From assembly GCA_964344035.1 (NCBI GenBank), contig CAYFLK010000038.1:1-36633 (forward strand): 36,633 nt of DNA. The letters run 5' to 3'. Each line of letters opens with the position of its first letter. The first letter of the stretch is position 1. The notes beneath the pieces were generated by a model. That model searched no databases. It worked only from the letters and a program-made list of their open reading frames with translations, and was not told the DNA's origin. Below, one piece after another: positions 18,501 to 25,781 of this stretch. Position numbers and translations under genes: made by a program. This stretch comes from UBA1014 sp964344035 (GTDB lineage: Bacteria; SAR324; NAC60-12).

Positions 18501-18783
18501 TGTCGGCCTGGGCGCTGTACCCAAAGTGACAGACCTGAACAACGACAGGCTTCCGGATTTGGTGGTTGGATCAGACAGGGGGCTGCTGGTGAATTTTCAA
18601 CCGGCTGAGGGGGAAGTTGTAAACGCAATGAACTGGAAACGAAAAGAAGGGTATTTCGAAAAACTAGATCTGCCGGTAGGAGGCTCACCCGTATTCGTTG
18701 ATCTTGATTCAGATGGAGACCTCGACATGGTGATCGGCACGGAACAAGGCCGCCTGCATTACTACCGCAACACCGGACGTTAG
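15568..18783 (+). CDS. large secreted FG-GAP/VCBS repeat protein (15 repeats)
   Basis: A 1071-residue exported protein with a signal peptide (basic start, hydrophobic 'WFYLSWFFLLVYPL', likely cleavage after V-S-A at 35). It carries 15 repeats of the form D-x-[DN]-x-D-x-x-x-D-[LMV]-x-x-G, each followed by a short beta strand ending near 'YYEN'; examples are DIDGDGKEDLLIG, DWDQDGDQDVVIG and DLDSDGDLDMVIG. They fall in three sets of five, separated by two linkers: one Thr/Glu/Lys-rich (about residues 350-490) and one Glu-rich (about 755-800). The Asp-rich loops are integrin-type calcium sites. This suggests an extracellular or surface beta-propeller protein for adhesion or matrix contact. There is no anchor, sorting signal or enzyme domain. 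No clear ribosome binding site precedes the ATG. Confidence 0.8.
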   Translation: MNFRQSSPGRAHRFNVWFYLSWFFLLVYPLHHVSAQTETFPIYQWDRQYYAKIEGEQRLLYVRGFARSQMQFKDIDGDGKEDLLIGKADGRLAFFRNAGTESDPRFLLETEDFLVIHEERDANQQLLYSERIVDVGENAVPELVDIDGDGDLDLFVGSGDGQIFYYENRGNRLLPKFFRVTPIYMNLNFNGNSVPRFADLNGDRALDMVVGTKAGKVNIFFNSGLPTNALFCPAYDPLYPPDPRCRYQPVTLEDISPLGDATPALVDWDQDGDQDVVIGKSNGKLHFYWNRGTPIEPRFELLTSNFQFIDSGGFAAPVFHDLNHDGYPELFIGTTTSNIVYYENREVVFDRLKQIKSLDLTQIASTDTPSQVLEAACKQLRGLPECLIPLTQALDVPPEVKIEKVEQLISYLVRTDVSLNPAQTAETAGDETTKIKTPKLQANVKTADETATTEDEPVDETAREDKPASEQQEAGPAEPEKMITRNQLWLNTRNFLELARLNGSERHSAPTSGDWNKDGKADLMLGSQSGRIYAYTNQGEKVPDWVPLELPVLLPNQRRYSAPALGDIDGDEDLDLVVGNRQGRLELLKNEGSVEKPDWVVTDVNLAQIDVGSYSVPVLLDADRDGDLDLFVGNSRGLVIFYENQGSKQESRFILRSTRFAGAVVKGHASPAFFAWNEDENMDLVLGNREGLISLHVHLSRSVLKGWKQEAEMWQELRASGFSSPHFTDLNGDGQVDLLIGDEEGNLLLWNNGGVIKQEEITPDETVLTQNIIEEEPLAEEEEPFTEVVAEAPGIPEAAAFDPVFELVTRDYGGLRLGKRAVPAFLDTDGDGDLDLIVGNHAGQLKHFLRESGTETEQWLLETEQYLDYRGGRNAAPVFADLDGDGDKDLLVGNERGNINYWENQGDTEVPDFIPNPTPFIGVTGGRNSIPSVIDLNNDGKNDLLIGNFLGQMRYYVQKPNGEIAHFQLHLRQFLNLDVGLGAVPKVTDLNNDRLPDLVVGSDRGLLVNFQPAEGEVVNAMNWKRKEGYFEKLDLPVGGSPVFVDLDSDGDLDMVIGTEQGRLHYYRNTGR

Positions 18784-18790
18784 CGTAAAG

Positions 18791-18820
18791 AGGGAGACCG
18801 TGGTCTCCCCCTGGTTTAAA
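18791..18820. terminator. bidirectional terminator between FG-GAP gene and Fla1
   Basis: Perfect inverted repeat GGGAGACC / GGTCTCCC (18792-18799, 18802-18809) in the 54-base gap between two convergent genes. An A/T-rich tract follows on the + side (GGTTTAAATAAAA), and CTCTTT follows on the - side. It probably stops both transcripts. Confidence 0.65.
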
Positions 18821-18837
18821 TAAAATCTAACCGGCAA

Positions 18838-20295
18838 TCAGCCTATCAGTTTGAGAACAGTCATCGGTTTTGAGTTGGCCTGCGCCAGCATCGCCGTGCT
18901 CGATTCCATCAGGATCTGGTTTCTCGTGAACTCTGACATTTCCTGTGCCATGTCCGCGTCGCGAATCACCGATTCAGAACTCTGCACGTTTTCGTGGGCA
19001 GTACGCAGAAAATTGAGATTGCTCTCGAGGGTATTCTTCTGAAACGCGCCCATTTCTCCTCGAGTCATCGCCACTTCCTCGATGGCCCGGTCGATGACCC
19101 GCATGGAATCCTGAGCATTCTGCGCGTTCAGCAGGCTGACATCCTGGAGCGAATTGAACCCTGACTGATTTTGCACCCCAGTGCCGATCTGTGTAGCCTT
19201 CATGCTCTTGAAGGAAACAGCGGTGGTTTGATTCGCGTTTCCGCCGATTTGAAACACCAGCGAATTCTGCAAAAAAGTCACGGTTCCCGCAACATTTCCT
19301 TCCGGGACCGCGTCTCCAGTGTAGCGAACCTGGATGCCTTGGGAAACACCCGCTCCGGGAGCGCCCGTCAGTACCTGCCCGTTTCCTTGTGCTTCCTCAC
19401 CAGAAATTTCACCTTGAACATCCACCCCGTTTTGCACAACTACCGGCACATCGCCCTGGGCCGACAAAACCCCGGGAGTGTTGCTCGTGACCTGGAAACT
19501 GTGCTCGCTTCCATACAACTTGTGTCTCAAGCTGATTGCCTGGGGCGCGTTCCCCTCGGTGGTCCCGGATTCAGGGCGCACCAGTTCAAGGTTCAGCCCC
19601 GCGTCCTTGATGGCCATTTCAAGTTCGTTCAGGTTCTGCTCAACGTTTGCCCCCGCAATTGCGCGGAAGTTCACGGACCTGCCCCCTTCAGAAATGGTAA
19701 TCTGTTCTCCTTCGTCGATGATGGCCTGTGTCAGTGGTGCGGCGCCGGTGTAGCTTGCACGCTGGGCGGCCTGGGTAATTTTGACCTCATACCCGCTGGA
19801 ACCGGAACTTTGCGCTTCAGTACCCGCACCAACGAACTCCAGGTTTTGCCCTGAGGCGACCCCGTTCCCGGCCCGGCTGCCGTCCAGCAGAAAGTTTTTC
19901 CCATACTGGGTGTTAGCCGCAATGCGATTGACCTGGCCGATGATGCTGCTAAGCTCCTGCTGGTCGGCCTGCAGCATGGCTTCGTCGTTCGCCCCTTCGT
20001 TGGCCGCGTGAACCGCGAGTTGACGCGCGGTCACCAATGAGCGCGACACTTCGTCAAGCGCCGCTTCTGCTGTCTGCATCAGGGAAACGGCATTTTCAGA
20101 GTTGGCGATAGCTTGTTTTAGACCGGCGGACTGCGCGCGCAGCTGCTCCGATATCTGCAATTGCGCCGGGCCATCCGCGCCACGGTTGATTTTCAACCCG
20201 GAAGCAAGTTTTTCCAGATTTTTACTCTGGGCCACACTGTTCTGGGTCATGATGCGGTGCGTGTTCACCGCGGAAGCGTTTTGATTGATACGCAT
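18838..20295 (-). CDS. flagellin (Fla1)
   Basis: Filament subunit exported through the flagellar type III system. The 485-residue product has the full bacterial flagellin plan: N-terminal D0/D1 (residues 1 to about 165, with 'NLEKLASGLKINRGADGPAQLQISEQLRAQ' in parts), a central variable region with 'GEQITISEGGRSVNF' and 'GVDVQGEISGEEAQGNGQVLTG', and C-terminal D1/D0 (about 365-485, with 'SESVIRDADMAQEMSEFTRNQIL' in parts). It has no cysteine. AAGGAG lies eight bases before the ATG, and a hairpin (20315-20333) lies just upstream in the leader. Last gene of the seven-flagellin array; 360 bases separate it from Fla2, so it may be transcribed alone. Confidence 0.95.
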   Translation of the reverse strand: MRINQNASAVNTHRIMTQNSVAQSKNLEKLASGLKINRGADGPAQLQISEQLRAQSAGLKQAIANSENAVSLMQTAEAALDEVSRSLVTARQLAVHAANEGANDEAMLQADQQELSSIIGQVNRIAANTQYGKNFLLDGSRAGNGVASGQNLEFVGAGTEAQSSGSSGYEVKITQAAQRASYTGAAPLTQAIIDEGEQITISEGGRSVNFRAIAGANVEQNLNELEMAIKDAGLNLELVRPESGTTEGNAPQAISLRHKLYGSEHSFQVTSNTPGVLSAQGDVPVVVQNGVDVQGEISGEEAQGNGQVLTGAPGAGVSQGIQVRYTGDAVPEGNVAGTVTFLQNSLVFQIGGNANQTTAVSFKSMKATQIGTGVQNQSGFNSLQDVSLLNAQNAQDSMRVIDRAIEEVAMTRGEMGAFQKNTLESNLNFLRTAHENVQSSESVIRDADMAQEMSEFTRNQILMESSTAMLAQANSKPMTVLKLIG

Positions 20296-20655
20296 AATTT
20301 AGCTCCTTGCTGAAACCCTCACACTCGGAGGGTATTAAATAAATGAAATGTGATAGTTCACATCCCGGAAACCGCAGTTTCTTTATGAAACCACTGCTGA
20401 CCTTAACGGCACTTCACTGCAGCCTGATAAGGACGTTTTCAAAATCAAGTATCAATGCTCCTTGCAAAGCCCAACATTCAATTACTTTTGAAACGTCGGG
20501 TTGTCACTGGACATCTCCATATGTCCAAAATGGGCCGCTAGTGTTCCCGTTACGGCCCCTCAGATTTACCATTTCCCAAATACGGTCATGGAATACATTC
20601 CCCGATAAGTTTTTCCTGGGCAACAGGGGAAAAACACGGGTAGTGGATTTCCTGA
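20296..20655. other. spacer between Fla1 and Fla2
   Basis: No gene is seen. On the - strand it should hold the Fla1 promoter, but no sigma28 (TAAA-N15-GCCGATAA) or sigma54 (GG-N10-GC) site could be recognised. A hairpin ACCCTC / GAGGGT with a seven-base loop (20315-20333) lies 20-38 bases upstream of Fla1 in its untranslated leader. Confidence 0.5.
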
Positions 20656-22119
20656 TCAGCCCAACAGCTTGAGCACTGCCAGCGGCTTCTGATTCGCTTG
20701 CGCGAGCATCGACATGCTCGATTCCATCAAGATCTGGTTGCGCGTGAACCGGGCCATTTCCTCGGCCATATCCGCGTCGCGGATCACCGATTCTGAACCG
20801 GTCACGTTTTCATGCGCGATCCTCAAGAAGTTCAGATTGCTTTCCACGGTGTTTTTCTGGAACGCCCCCATCTCTCCTCTGGTTGCGGCAACTTCCTTGA
20901 TCGCATGATCGATAACGCGCATTGAATCCTGCGCCTTCTGCCCGTCCAACAGGCTTACCTGCTGCAGCGATTGAAACCCTGACTGGTTTTGCACTCCTGT
21001 CCCCAGAGTGGCGGGCTTCACACTTTTGAATGAAATGCTTGTCCGGTGACGGACGTTGTGCCCGATCTGGAACTGGAGGGAATTCTGCATGAACGTCACT
21101 GTCCCGGCAAACTCACCCTCGGGCGCCTTTTCCCCGCTATAACGTATGCGGATGCCTTCCGCAACACCGGCGCCCGGTCCTCCCGTGAGCACCTGTCCCC
21201 TTCCGCTGGCTTCTTCACCGGCAATCTCTCCTTCAACATCTACTCCGTTCTGAATTCTGTCCGCCACATCTGATTGTGTTGAAAGCAGCCCGGCGGTATT
21301 GGAAGTGACCTGAAAGGTATGTTCGCTTCCGTACTGTTTGTGACGCAAAACCAGGTTTTGTGGAACATTCCCCTCTGTCTCCGAGGTGGTGGGCCGCACC
21401 AGTTCCAGGTTCAATCCTGCATCTTCAATGGCGGATGCAAGATCGTTCATGTTCTGTTCGATATTACTACCCGGAGTTGTGCGGAAATTGACCGCTCTGC
21501 CGCCTTCGGTGATGACAATCTGCTCTCCTTCGTCAATGATCGCCTGCGTGAGCGGTGCGGACCCGGATCGTTCAGCACGAGTCGCGGCTTGCTTGATGGT
21601 GATTCCGTGTCCACCCGCGCCGGAACTTAGGGCTTCGGTTCCTGCGTCGAGGAACTCGAGATTTGCACCCGTTGTAACTCCGTTTCCAGCTCGGCTTCCA
21701 TCCAGCAGATAGTTTTTACCATACTGGGTATTTGCCGCAATCGTGTTGATTTCCTTGAGTATATTTTTCATTTCCAATTGATCCGCCTCGTGCATGAACT
21801 CATCGTTCGCTCCCTGGTTAGCTGCATGCACGGCAAGCTGCCGCGCCTGGATCAACGCCCTGCTGACTTCATCGAGGGCTGCTTCAGCGGTCTGCAGCAG
21901 AGATACGGTTGACTCTGAGTTGTCTATCGCCTGCCTCAAACCGGCGGCCTGGGCGCGTAACTGTTCTGATATCTGAAGCTGGGCCGGTCCATCGACCCCG
22001 CGGTTGATTTTGTACCCGGATGAAAGCTTCTCCAGATTGCGGTCCTGCACCAGGCTGTTGTTGACCACATTCCGGTGAGTGTTCAATGCTGAAGCGTTCG
22101 TGTTGATGCGTAATGACAT
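20656..22119 (-). CDS. flagellin (Fla2)
   Basis: Filament subunit of 487 residues, closely similar to Fla1, Fla3 and Fla4. It has D0/D1 at both ends, the N-terminal signature 'ISEQLRAQAAGLRQAI', the central 'GEQIVITEGGRAVNF' and 'GVDVEGEIAGEEASGRGQVLTG', and a C-terminus 'MLAQANQKPLAVLKLLG'. It has no cysteine. AAGGAGG six bases before the ATG is a strong ribosome binding site. It differs from its neighbours mainly in scattered central positions (for example 'GHNVRHRTSISFKSVK' against 'GSNVRQRTAVSFKSVK'). More than 2 kb of gene-free DNA lies upstream, so it needs its own promoter. Confidence 0.95.
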   Translation of the reverse strand: MSLRINTNASALNTHRNVVNNSLVQDRNLEKLSSGYKINRGVDGPAQLQISEQLRAQAAGLRQAIDNSESTVSLLQTAEAALDEVSRALIQARQLAVHAANQGANDEFMHEADQLEMKNILKEINTIAANTQYGKNYLLDGSRAGNGVTTGANLEFLDAGTEALSSGAGGHGITIKQAATRAERSGSAPLTQAIIDEGEQIVITEGGRAVNFRTTPGSNIEQNMNDLASAIEDAGLNLELVRPTTSETEGNVPQNLVLRHKQYGSEHTFQVTSNTAGLLSTQSDVADRIQNGVDVEGEIAGEEASGRGQVLTGGPGAGVAEGIRIRYSGEKAPEGEFAGTVTFMQNSLQFQIGHNVRHRTSISFKSVKPATLGTGVQNQSGFQSLQQVSLLDGQKAQDSMRVIDHAIKEVAATRGEMGAFQKNTVESNLNFLRIAHENVTGSESVIRDADMAEEMARFTRNQILMESSMSMLAQANQKPLAVLKLLG

Positions 22120-23185
22120 GGATCCTCCTTGATTGGATGAAGCAACATCCCAAATGGGGAATGGCCAGACACAACCGGCGTTTCCTTACACACGGTTGTT
22201 TTTCGCCGTTCCGTGGTACGCTCCAAGGAACAGCATATTGATAACCGATCAACTTCCTGTCGATCCTTGCTGTACGGACTCTATTCCGTAAAATACCGGT
22301 TTTCTGATACAACTGTTAAAATTTCAGGTCTTCCCGAAGGAATCCCTGCTTTAGCACTATTTTCTTTTCCAGCACTTAGACAGCAAAGTCCGATACTGGA
22401 TCGCGGTTTGATTCAAATTCCTGTTTCTCCTGCCACACGGGTAAACACTGCGCAATCCCATCGGTTTGCCGGTCACGGAACCAAACCCCTAAAAGCAGTC
22501 CAGTGCTTTGCGCTCGATTGCGATGAGGCTGTCCTGAAAGCAGGCAATATAATAATTGCGGATTCAGCCACTTTTTTGACATGGAGGAACCGGGCATAAG
22601 ATTCCTTTTCAAGGTCCAAACACAGACTACGAAAGCAGCCCCGCCTGGATTGCAGTCTGTTTTGGGCTAACACCTGCTGAACCCCCTTGCAATGACGGGT
22701 CTTTTCATCACTCATCGTTCGTGATTCACACCTCGATCATCATTTCAAGCAATCGAAAATGCGAATACTGCCATTGCTGTCTGCGTGCAAAACACTGCAG
22801 GCAGAAAGCAAATCTTAAAACGGTCTTATCGCAACTGTCACTGGATTTGTGGAATTTACCGCACCTCCTATTTTTCCTGTCCCAGCCATATAAACCGGCA
22901 GGACAAGAACCAGGAGAATCAAATCCATTTTGCATATCTAAGAACAACTATTACCAGCACATCCAGGCATGAATGCAGGTATCTTGTTCGGCAGTTAATG
23001 ATTCTAAACTGCCGGAACATCATTCCCTAACCACATTCATCTTTTACAATTTTATTCTTGGACAATATGTCGACGAAATTTTCAGACACATATAATTCTT
23101 TAATATATTCAATAAGATAAGAGTGTTTTTTTAAAAATCCAACTTTTTTGGTTCCGGCTGGTGCGGGTTAGGCAGTAGACCGTTA

Positions 23186-23235
23186 GGGCGGACCTGCGCC
23201 GTGCCTGTGCGTGGCACGCAGACAGGTGTCCGCCC
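23186..23235. repeat. dispersed palindrome (GGGCGGAC family, long form)
   Basis: Arms GGGCGGAC (23186-23193) and GTCCGCCC (23228-23235) enclose inner arms GTGC / GCAC. This is the same arm sequence as at 14137-14158. Confidence 0.7.
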
Positions 23236-23242
23236 TACGTTG

Positions 23243-23266
23243 GGGGCAAACACATAGGTTTGCCCC
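23243..23266. repeat. dispersed palindrome (GGGGCAAAC type)
   Basis: Perfect 9-bp arms GGGGCAAAC / GTTTGCCCC with a six-base loop, eight bases after the previous palindrome and ending in CTACG like it. It resembles intergenic repeats common in many genomes. Confidence 0.7.
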
Positions 23267-23972
23267 TACGAAACAACCCTAAACCCCTTAACCCATAAAA
23301 TCTGCATCACTTCGTGTTTCATACAACATTCCGCATATTCATCATTTGCATGTGGTCCGAGCATGTTCCGGACGGCGAAGCCGGCTTTAGGGTTGATCAA
23401 ATAAGGACTGACAGCATTCCGCCCTTGCTGCTTGTGAAAGGGCTCGGAGATTTCCCGCTTGCACCCTGTTTCTCCCTTAAAGCGAGCTTTGCCTTCCTTG
23501 GCATTCCAGGACTCAAATGAGTCGGTATAGTTTTCAGCTACTAATAGAGATTTCAAATCCGCATGGGGCCTGATCATTTACCGGCGGTTCGCACAAAAGT
23601 TTCCCACGAAATCCCCACTGCCCGTAACCTAACGCACAAGGTGATGGGCAGGGGTAATTAGAAACGGGTTCCTGCCTACACGTGTGCTCACGCAGACATG
23701 CAGCATTTATGACGGTTCACGAAGTGCCCAAACCGAGAAGATGATGCTCGGTGATCACCTGAATCATGAATCCGAAATGTATACAAACACACGGATCCTA
23801 CCCGTTCATAAATTTATCACCCAGGATGAAACGTCCCACAGTTGTAGGGATTGCCCGGGTTTTCATAACATGCTGAGTGGGATTCCCCTGCAGGAAGCAC
23901 GCGGTCGTTAAAAACCGTTGGCTGTGCGGCTGCATTACAGAACCTGGGGGACCTGCCCCTCTAGTAACCTAT

Positions 23973-24001
23973 GTCGGGTTACGGCTGTTGCCTAACGCGA
24001 C
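23973..24001. repeat. dispersed palindrome (GTCGGGTTA type)
   Basis: Arms GTCGGGTTA and TAACGCGAC pair with one mismatch over nine bases. The same core is widespread as an intergenic repeat in bacteria. A related fragment (CCGTAACCTAACGC) lies near 23619. Confidence 0.6.
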
Positions 24002-24098
24002 CTACAAAGAACAAAAACTGATGTATCCGGACAAATGAATTCATCCATTGAATTCATTCAGCCGAAAACACCATCTCCTATGCTGTTTGAATCCAGGC

Positions 24099-24166
24099 TG
24101 GAGCAGGTGTTTTCACACCAGCTCCAACCTGTGGAACGTTCCCTGAACAGTTGAATTTTCAGGGAA
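24099..24166 (-). terminator. twin hairpins downstream of Fla3
   Basis: Two strong stem-loops follow the Fla3 stop on the - strand. TTCCCTGAA / TTCAGGGAA (24139-24147 with 24158-24166) starts 12 bases after the stop. TGGAGCAGGTGT / ACACCAGCTCCA (24099-24110 with 24115-24126, 11 of 12 paired) follows. There is no long T-run, so they may stabilise the message as much as terminate it. Confidence 0.5.
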
Positions 24167-24177
24167 GCCGCCAACTG

Positions 24178-25641
24178 CTATTGCAGCAATGACATGACAG
24201 ACAGCGGTTTGGCATTCGCCTGTGCCAGCATTGCCATGCTGGATTCCATCATTATCTGGTTGCGCGTGAACCTGGCCATTTCCTCGGCCATGTCAGCGTC
24301 CCGGATGACGGACTCGGAACTGAGGGTATTTTCATGGGCAATGCGGAGGAAATTCAGGTTGCTTTCCAAAGTGTTTCTCTGGAATGCACCCATTTCGCCC
24401 CGGGTTCCGGCAACTTCTTCAATGGCACGGTCGATGACGCGCATTGAATCCTGGGCCTTCTGCCCATCAAGCAGACTGACTTCAGCAAGGGATTTGAACC
24501 CTGTCTCGTTGATCACACCGGTACCCAAAGTGGCAGCCTTGACGCTTTTGAAAGAAACAGCAGTTCGCTGCCGCACGTTGCTGCCGATCTGGAACTGCAG
24601 CGAGTTCTGCATGAACGTTACTGTCCCGGCTGTTTCTCCTTCCGGAGCTTTTTCCCCGGAATAGCGGATCTGGATCCCTTCCGCGGTTGGGGCGCCGCTT
24701 TCACCGGTGAGAATCTGCCCCTTTCCAATCGCCTCATCACCGTTGATCTCTCCCTCGACATCGACCCCGTTCTGGACCCAGTCAGAGGCATTTGATTGCA
24801 CGGAAAGCAGTCCGGCAGTGTTACTGGTGACCTGGAAGCTGTGGTCGCTGCCGTAAAGCTTGTGCCGCAGGGTGATATTCTGCGGCGCGAAACCATCGGT
24901 CCCCCCGGTGTCAGGCCGGACAAGGTCAACATTCAGCCCTGCGTCCTTGATCGCCAGGTTGAGTTCATTCAGGTTCTGCTCAACATTGGCGTTGGGGATG
25001 GTGCGGAAGTTAACAGTTCTGCCTCCTTCGGTAATGATGATCTGTTCCCCAGCTTCGATCACGGATTGAGACAGTGGCACACTACCCGTCACCTGGGAGC
25101 GGGTCGCGGCACGGCTGATGTTGATTTCATATCCACCTGGCCCGGAACTTTTGGCCGCTGTACCAGCACCAAGAAACTCCAGGTTGTCCCCTGTAGTGAT
25201 GCCGTTGCCGGCACGGCTTCCGTCGAGCAGGAAATTCTTCCCATACTGGGTGTTCGACGCGATGCGGTTGATCTCACCGAGTATGTTATCCAACTCCTGC
25301 TGATCGGCCTGGTGCATCGAATCGTCGTTTGCGCCCTGGTTGGCAGCGTGCACGGCGAGTTGACGGGCCTGGATCAAAGCTCGGCTCACCTCATCGAGGG
25401 CTGCTTCAGCGGTCTGCATCAGTGAAACCGCCATTTCCGAATTGTCGATCGCCTGCCGCAAACCGGCGGTCTGGGCACGCATCTGTTCGGAAATCTGCAG
25501 TTGTGCCGGGCCGTCAATGGCCCGGTTGATTTTCAACCCGGAAGACAACTTCTCCAGGTTCCTGTCCTGCACCTTGCTGTTGTTGACAACATGCCGGTGA
25601 GTGTTGATTGCTGCTGCGTTGGTGTTTACTCTGACACTCAT
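24178..25641 (-). CDS. flagellin (Fla3)
   Basis: Filament subunit of 487 residues. The N-terminal 110 residues differ from Fla4 at only a handful of positions (for example A88 against S), and the C-terminal domain is also near-identical, pointing to a recent duplication or gene conversion. The D0/D1 signature reads 'INRAIDGPAQLQISEQMRAQ', where Fla1 and Fla2 have 'NRGADGP' or 'NRGVDGP'. No cysteine is present. Its ribosome binding site AAGGAG sits in the hexaloop of a perfect 5-bp hairpin (25642-25657). The spacing to the Fla4 stop is 140 bases, short enough for cotranscription with Fla4. Confidence 0.95.
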   Translation of the reverse strand: MSVRVNTNAAAINTHRHVVNNSKVQDRNLEKLSSGLKINRAIDGPAQLQISEQMRAQTAGLRQAIDNSEMAVSLMQTAEAALDEVSRALIQARQLAVHAANQGANDDSMHQADQQELDNILGEINRIASNTQYGKNFLLDGSRAGNGITTGDNLEFLGAGTAAKSSGPGGYEINISRAATRSQVTGSVPLSQSVIEAGEQIIITEGGRTVNFRTIPNANVEQNLNELNLAIKDAGLNVDLVRPDTGGTDGFAPQNITLRHKLYGSDHSFQVTSNTAGLLSVQSNASDWVQNGVDVEGEINGDEAIGKGQILTGESGAPTAEGIQIRYSGEKAPEGETAGTVTFMQNSLQFQIGSNVRQRTAVSFKSVKAATLGTGVINETGFKSLAEVSLLDGQKAQDSMRVIDRAIEEVAGTRGEMGAFQRNTLESNLNFLRIAHENTLSSESVIRDADMAEEMARFTRNQIMMESSMAMLAQANAKPLSVMSLLQ

Positions 25642-25657
25642 AGATCCTCCTTGATCT
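25642..25657 (-). promoter_or_regulatory. hairpin presenting the Fla3 ribosome binding site
   Basis: On the message strand AGATC - AAGGAG - GATCT folds into a 5-bp stem with the Shine-Dalgarno sequence as a hexaloop, directly before the ATG. This is the shape and sequence (A-x-GGA in a loop) bound by CsrA/RsmA proteins, which control flagellin translation in Bacillus. No csrA gene is in the window, so the regulator is inferred only. Confidence 0.35.
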
Positions 25658-25781
25658 GATTATTAATTGAGTAATTGTGCTCCCTCATGATTGCTTCATC
25701 AGGGAACAGACCGGACACGGTTTTTCCCGCACCCGGTATTCTGCCCCGGTTACCAGGGTTCCTTCCGGCAACCCGAACGAA

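Larger units (their letters stand above)
22120..24177. other. 2.06-kb gene-free, repeat-rich spacer between Fla2 and Fla3
   Basis: No reading frame here has convincing coding features: the longest, about 100-130 codons, lack ribosome binding sites and recognisable motifs. The part at 23035-23155 is markedly AT-rich. From 23160 to 24005 it carries at least three dispersed palindromic repeats, and near 24099-24166 there are twin hairpins downstream of Fla3. It could hold an untranslated RNA or the remains of an inserted element; neither can be shown. Confidence 0.5.

Noticed and set aside
19171..19854. Long open frames opposite the flagellin genes
   Set aside because: Shadow frames of conserved flagellin coding sequence, repeated at equivalent positions in each paralogue.
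20610..20625. Sigma28-like -10 box (CCCCGATAAG) on the + strand
   Set aside because: It points away from the flagellin coding direction and has no proper TAAA at -35.
22213..22599. 128-codon + strand frame between Fla2 and Fla3
   Set aside because: No ribosome binding site and no family resemblance. It lies upstream of Fla2 on the opposite strand.
23266..23577. 103-codon - strand frame
   Set aside because: No ribosome binding site, no recognisable motif, and the end overlaps a dispersed palindrome.
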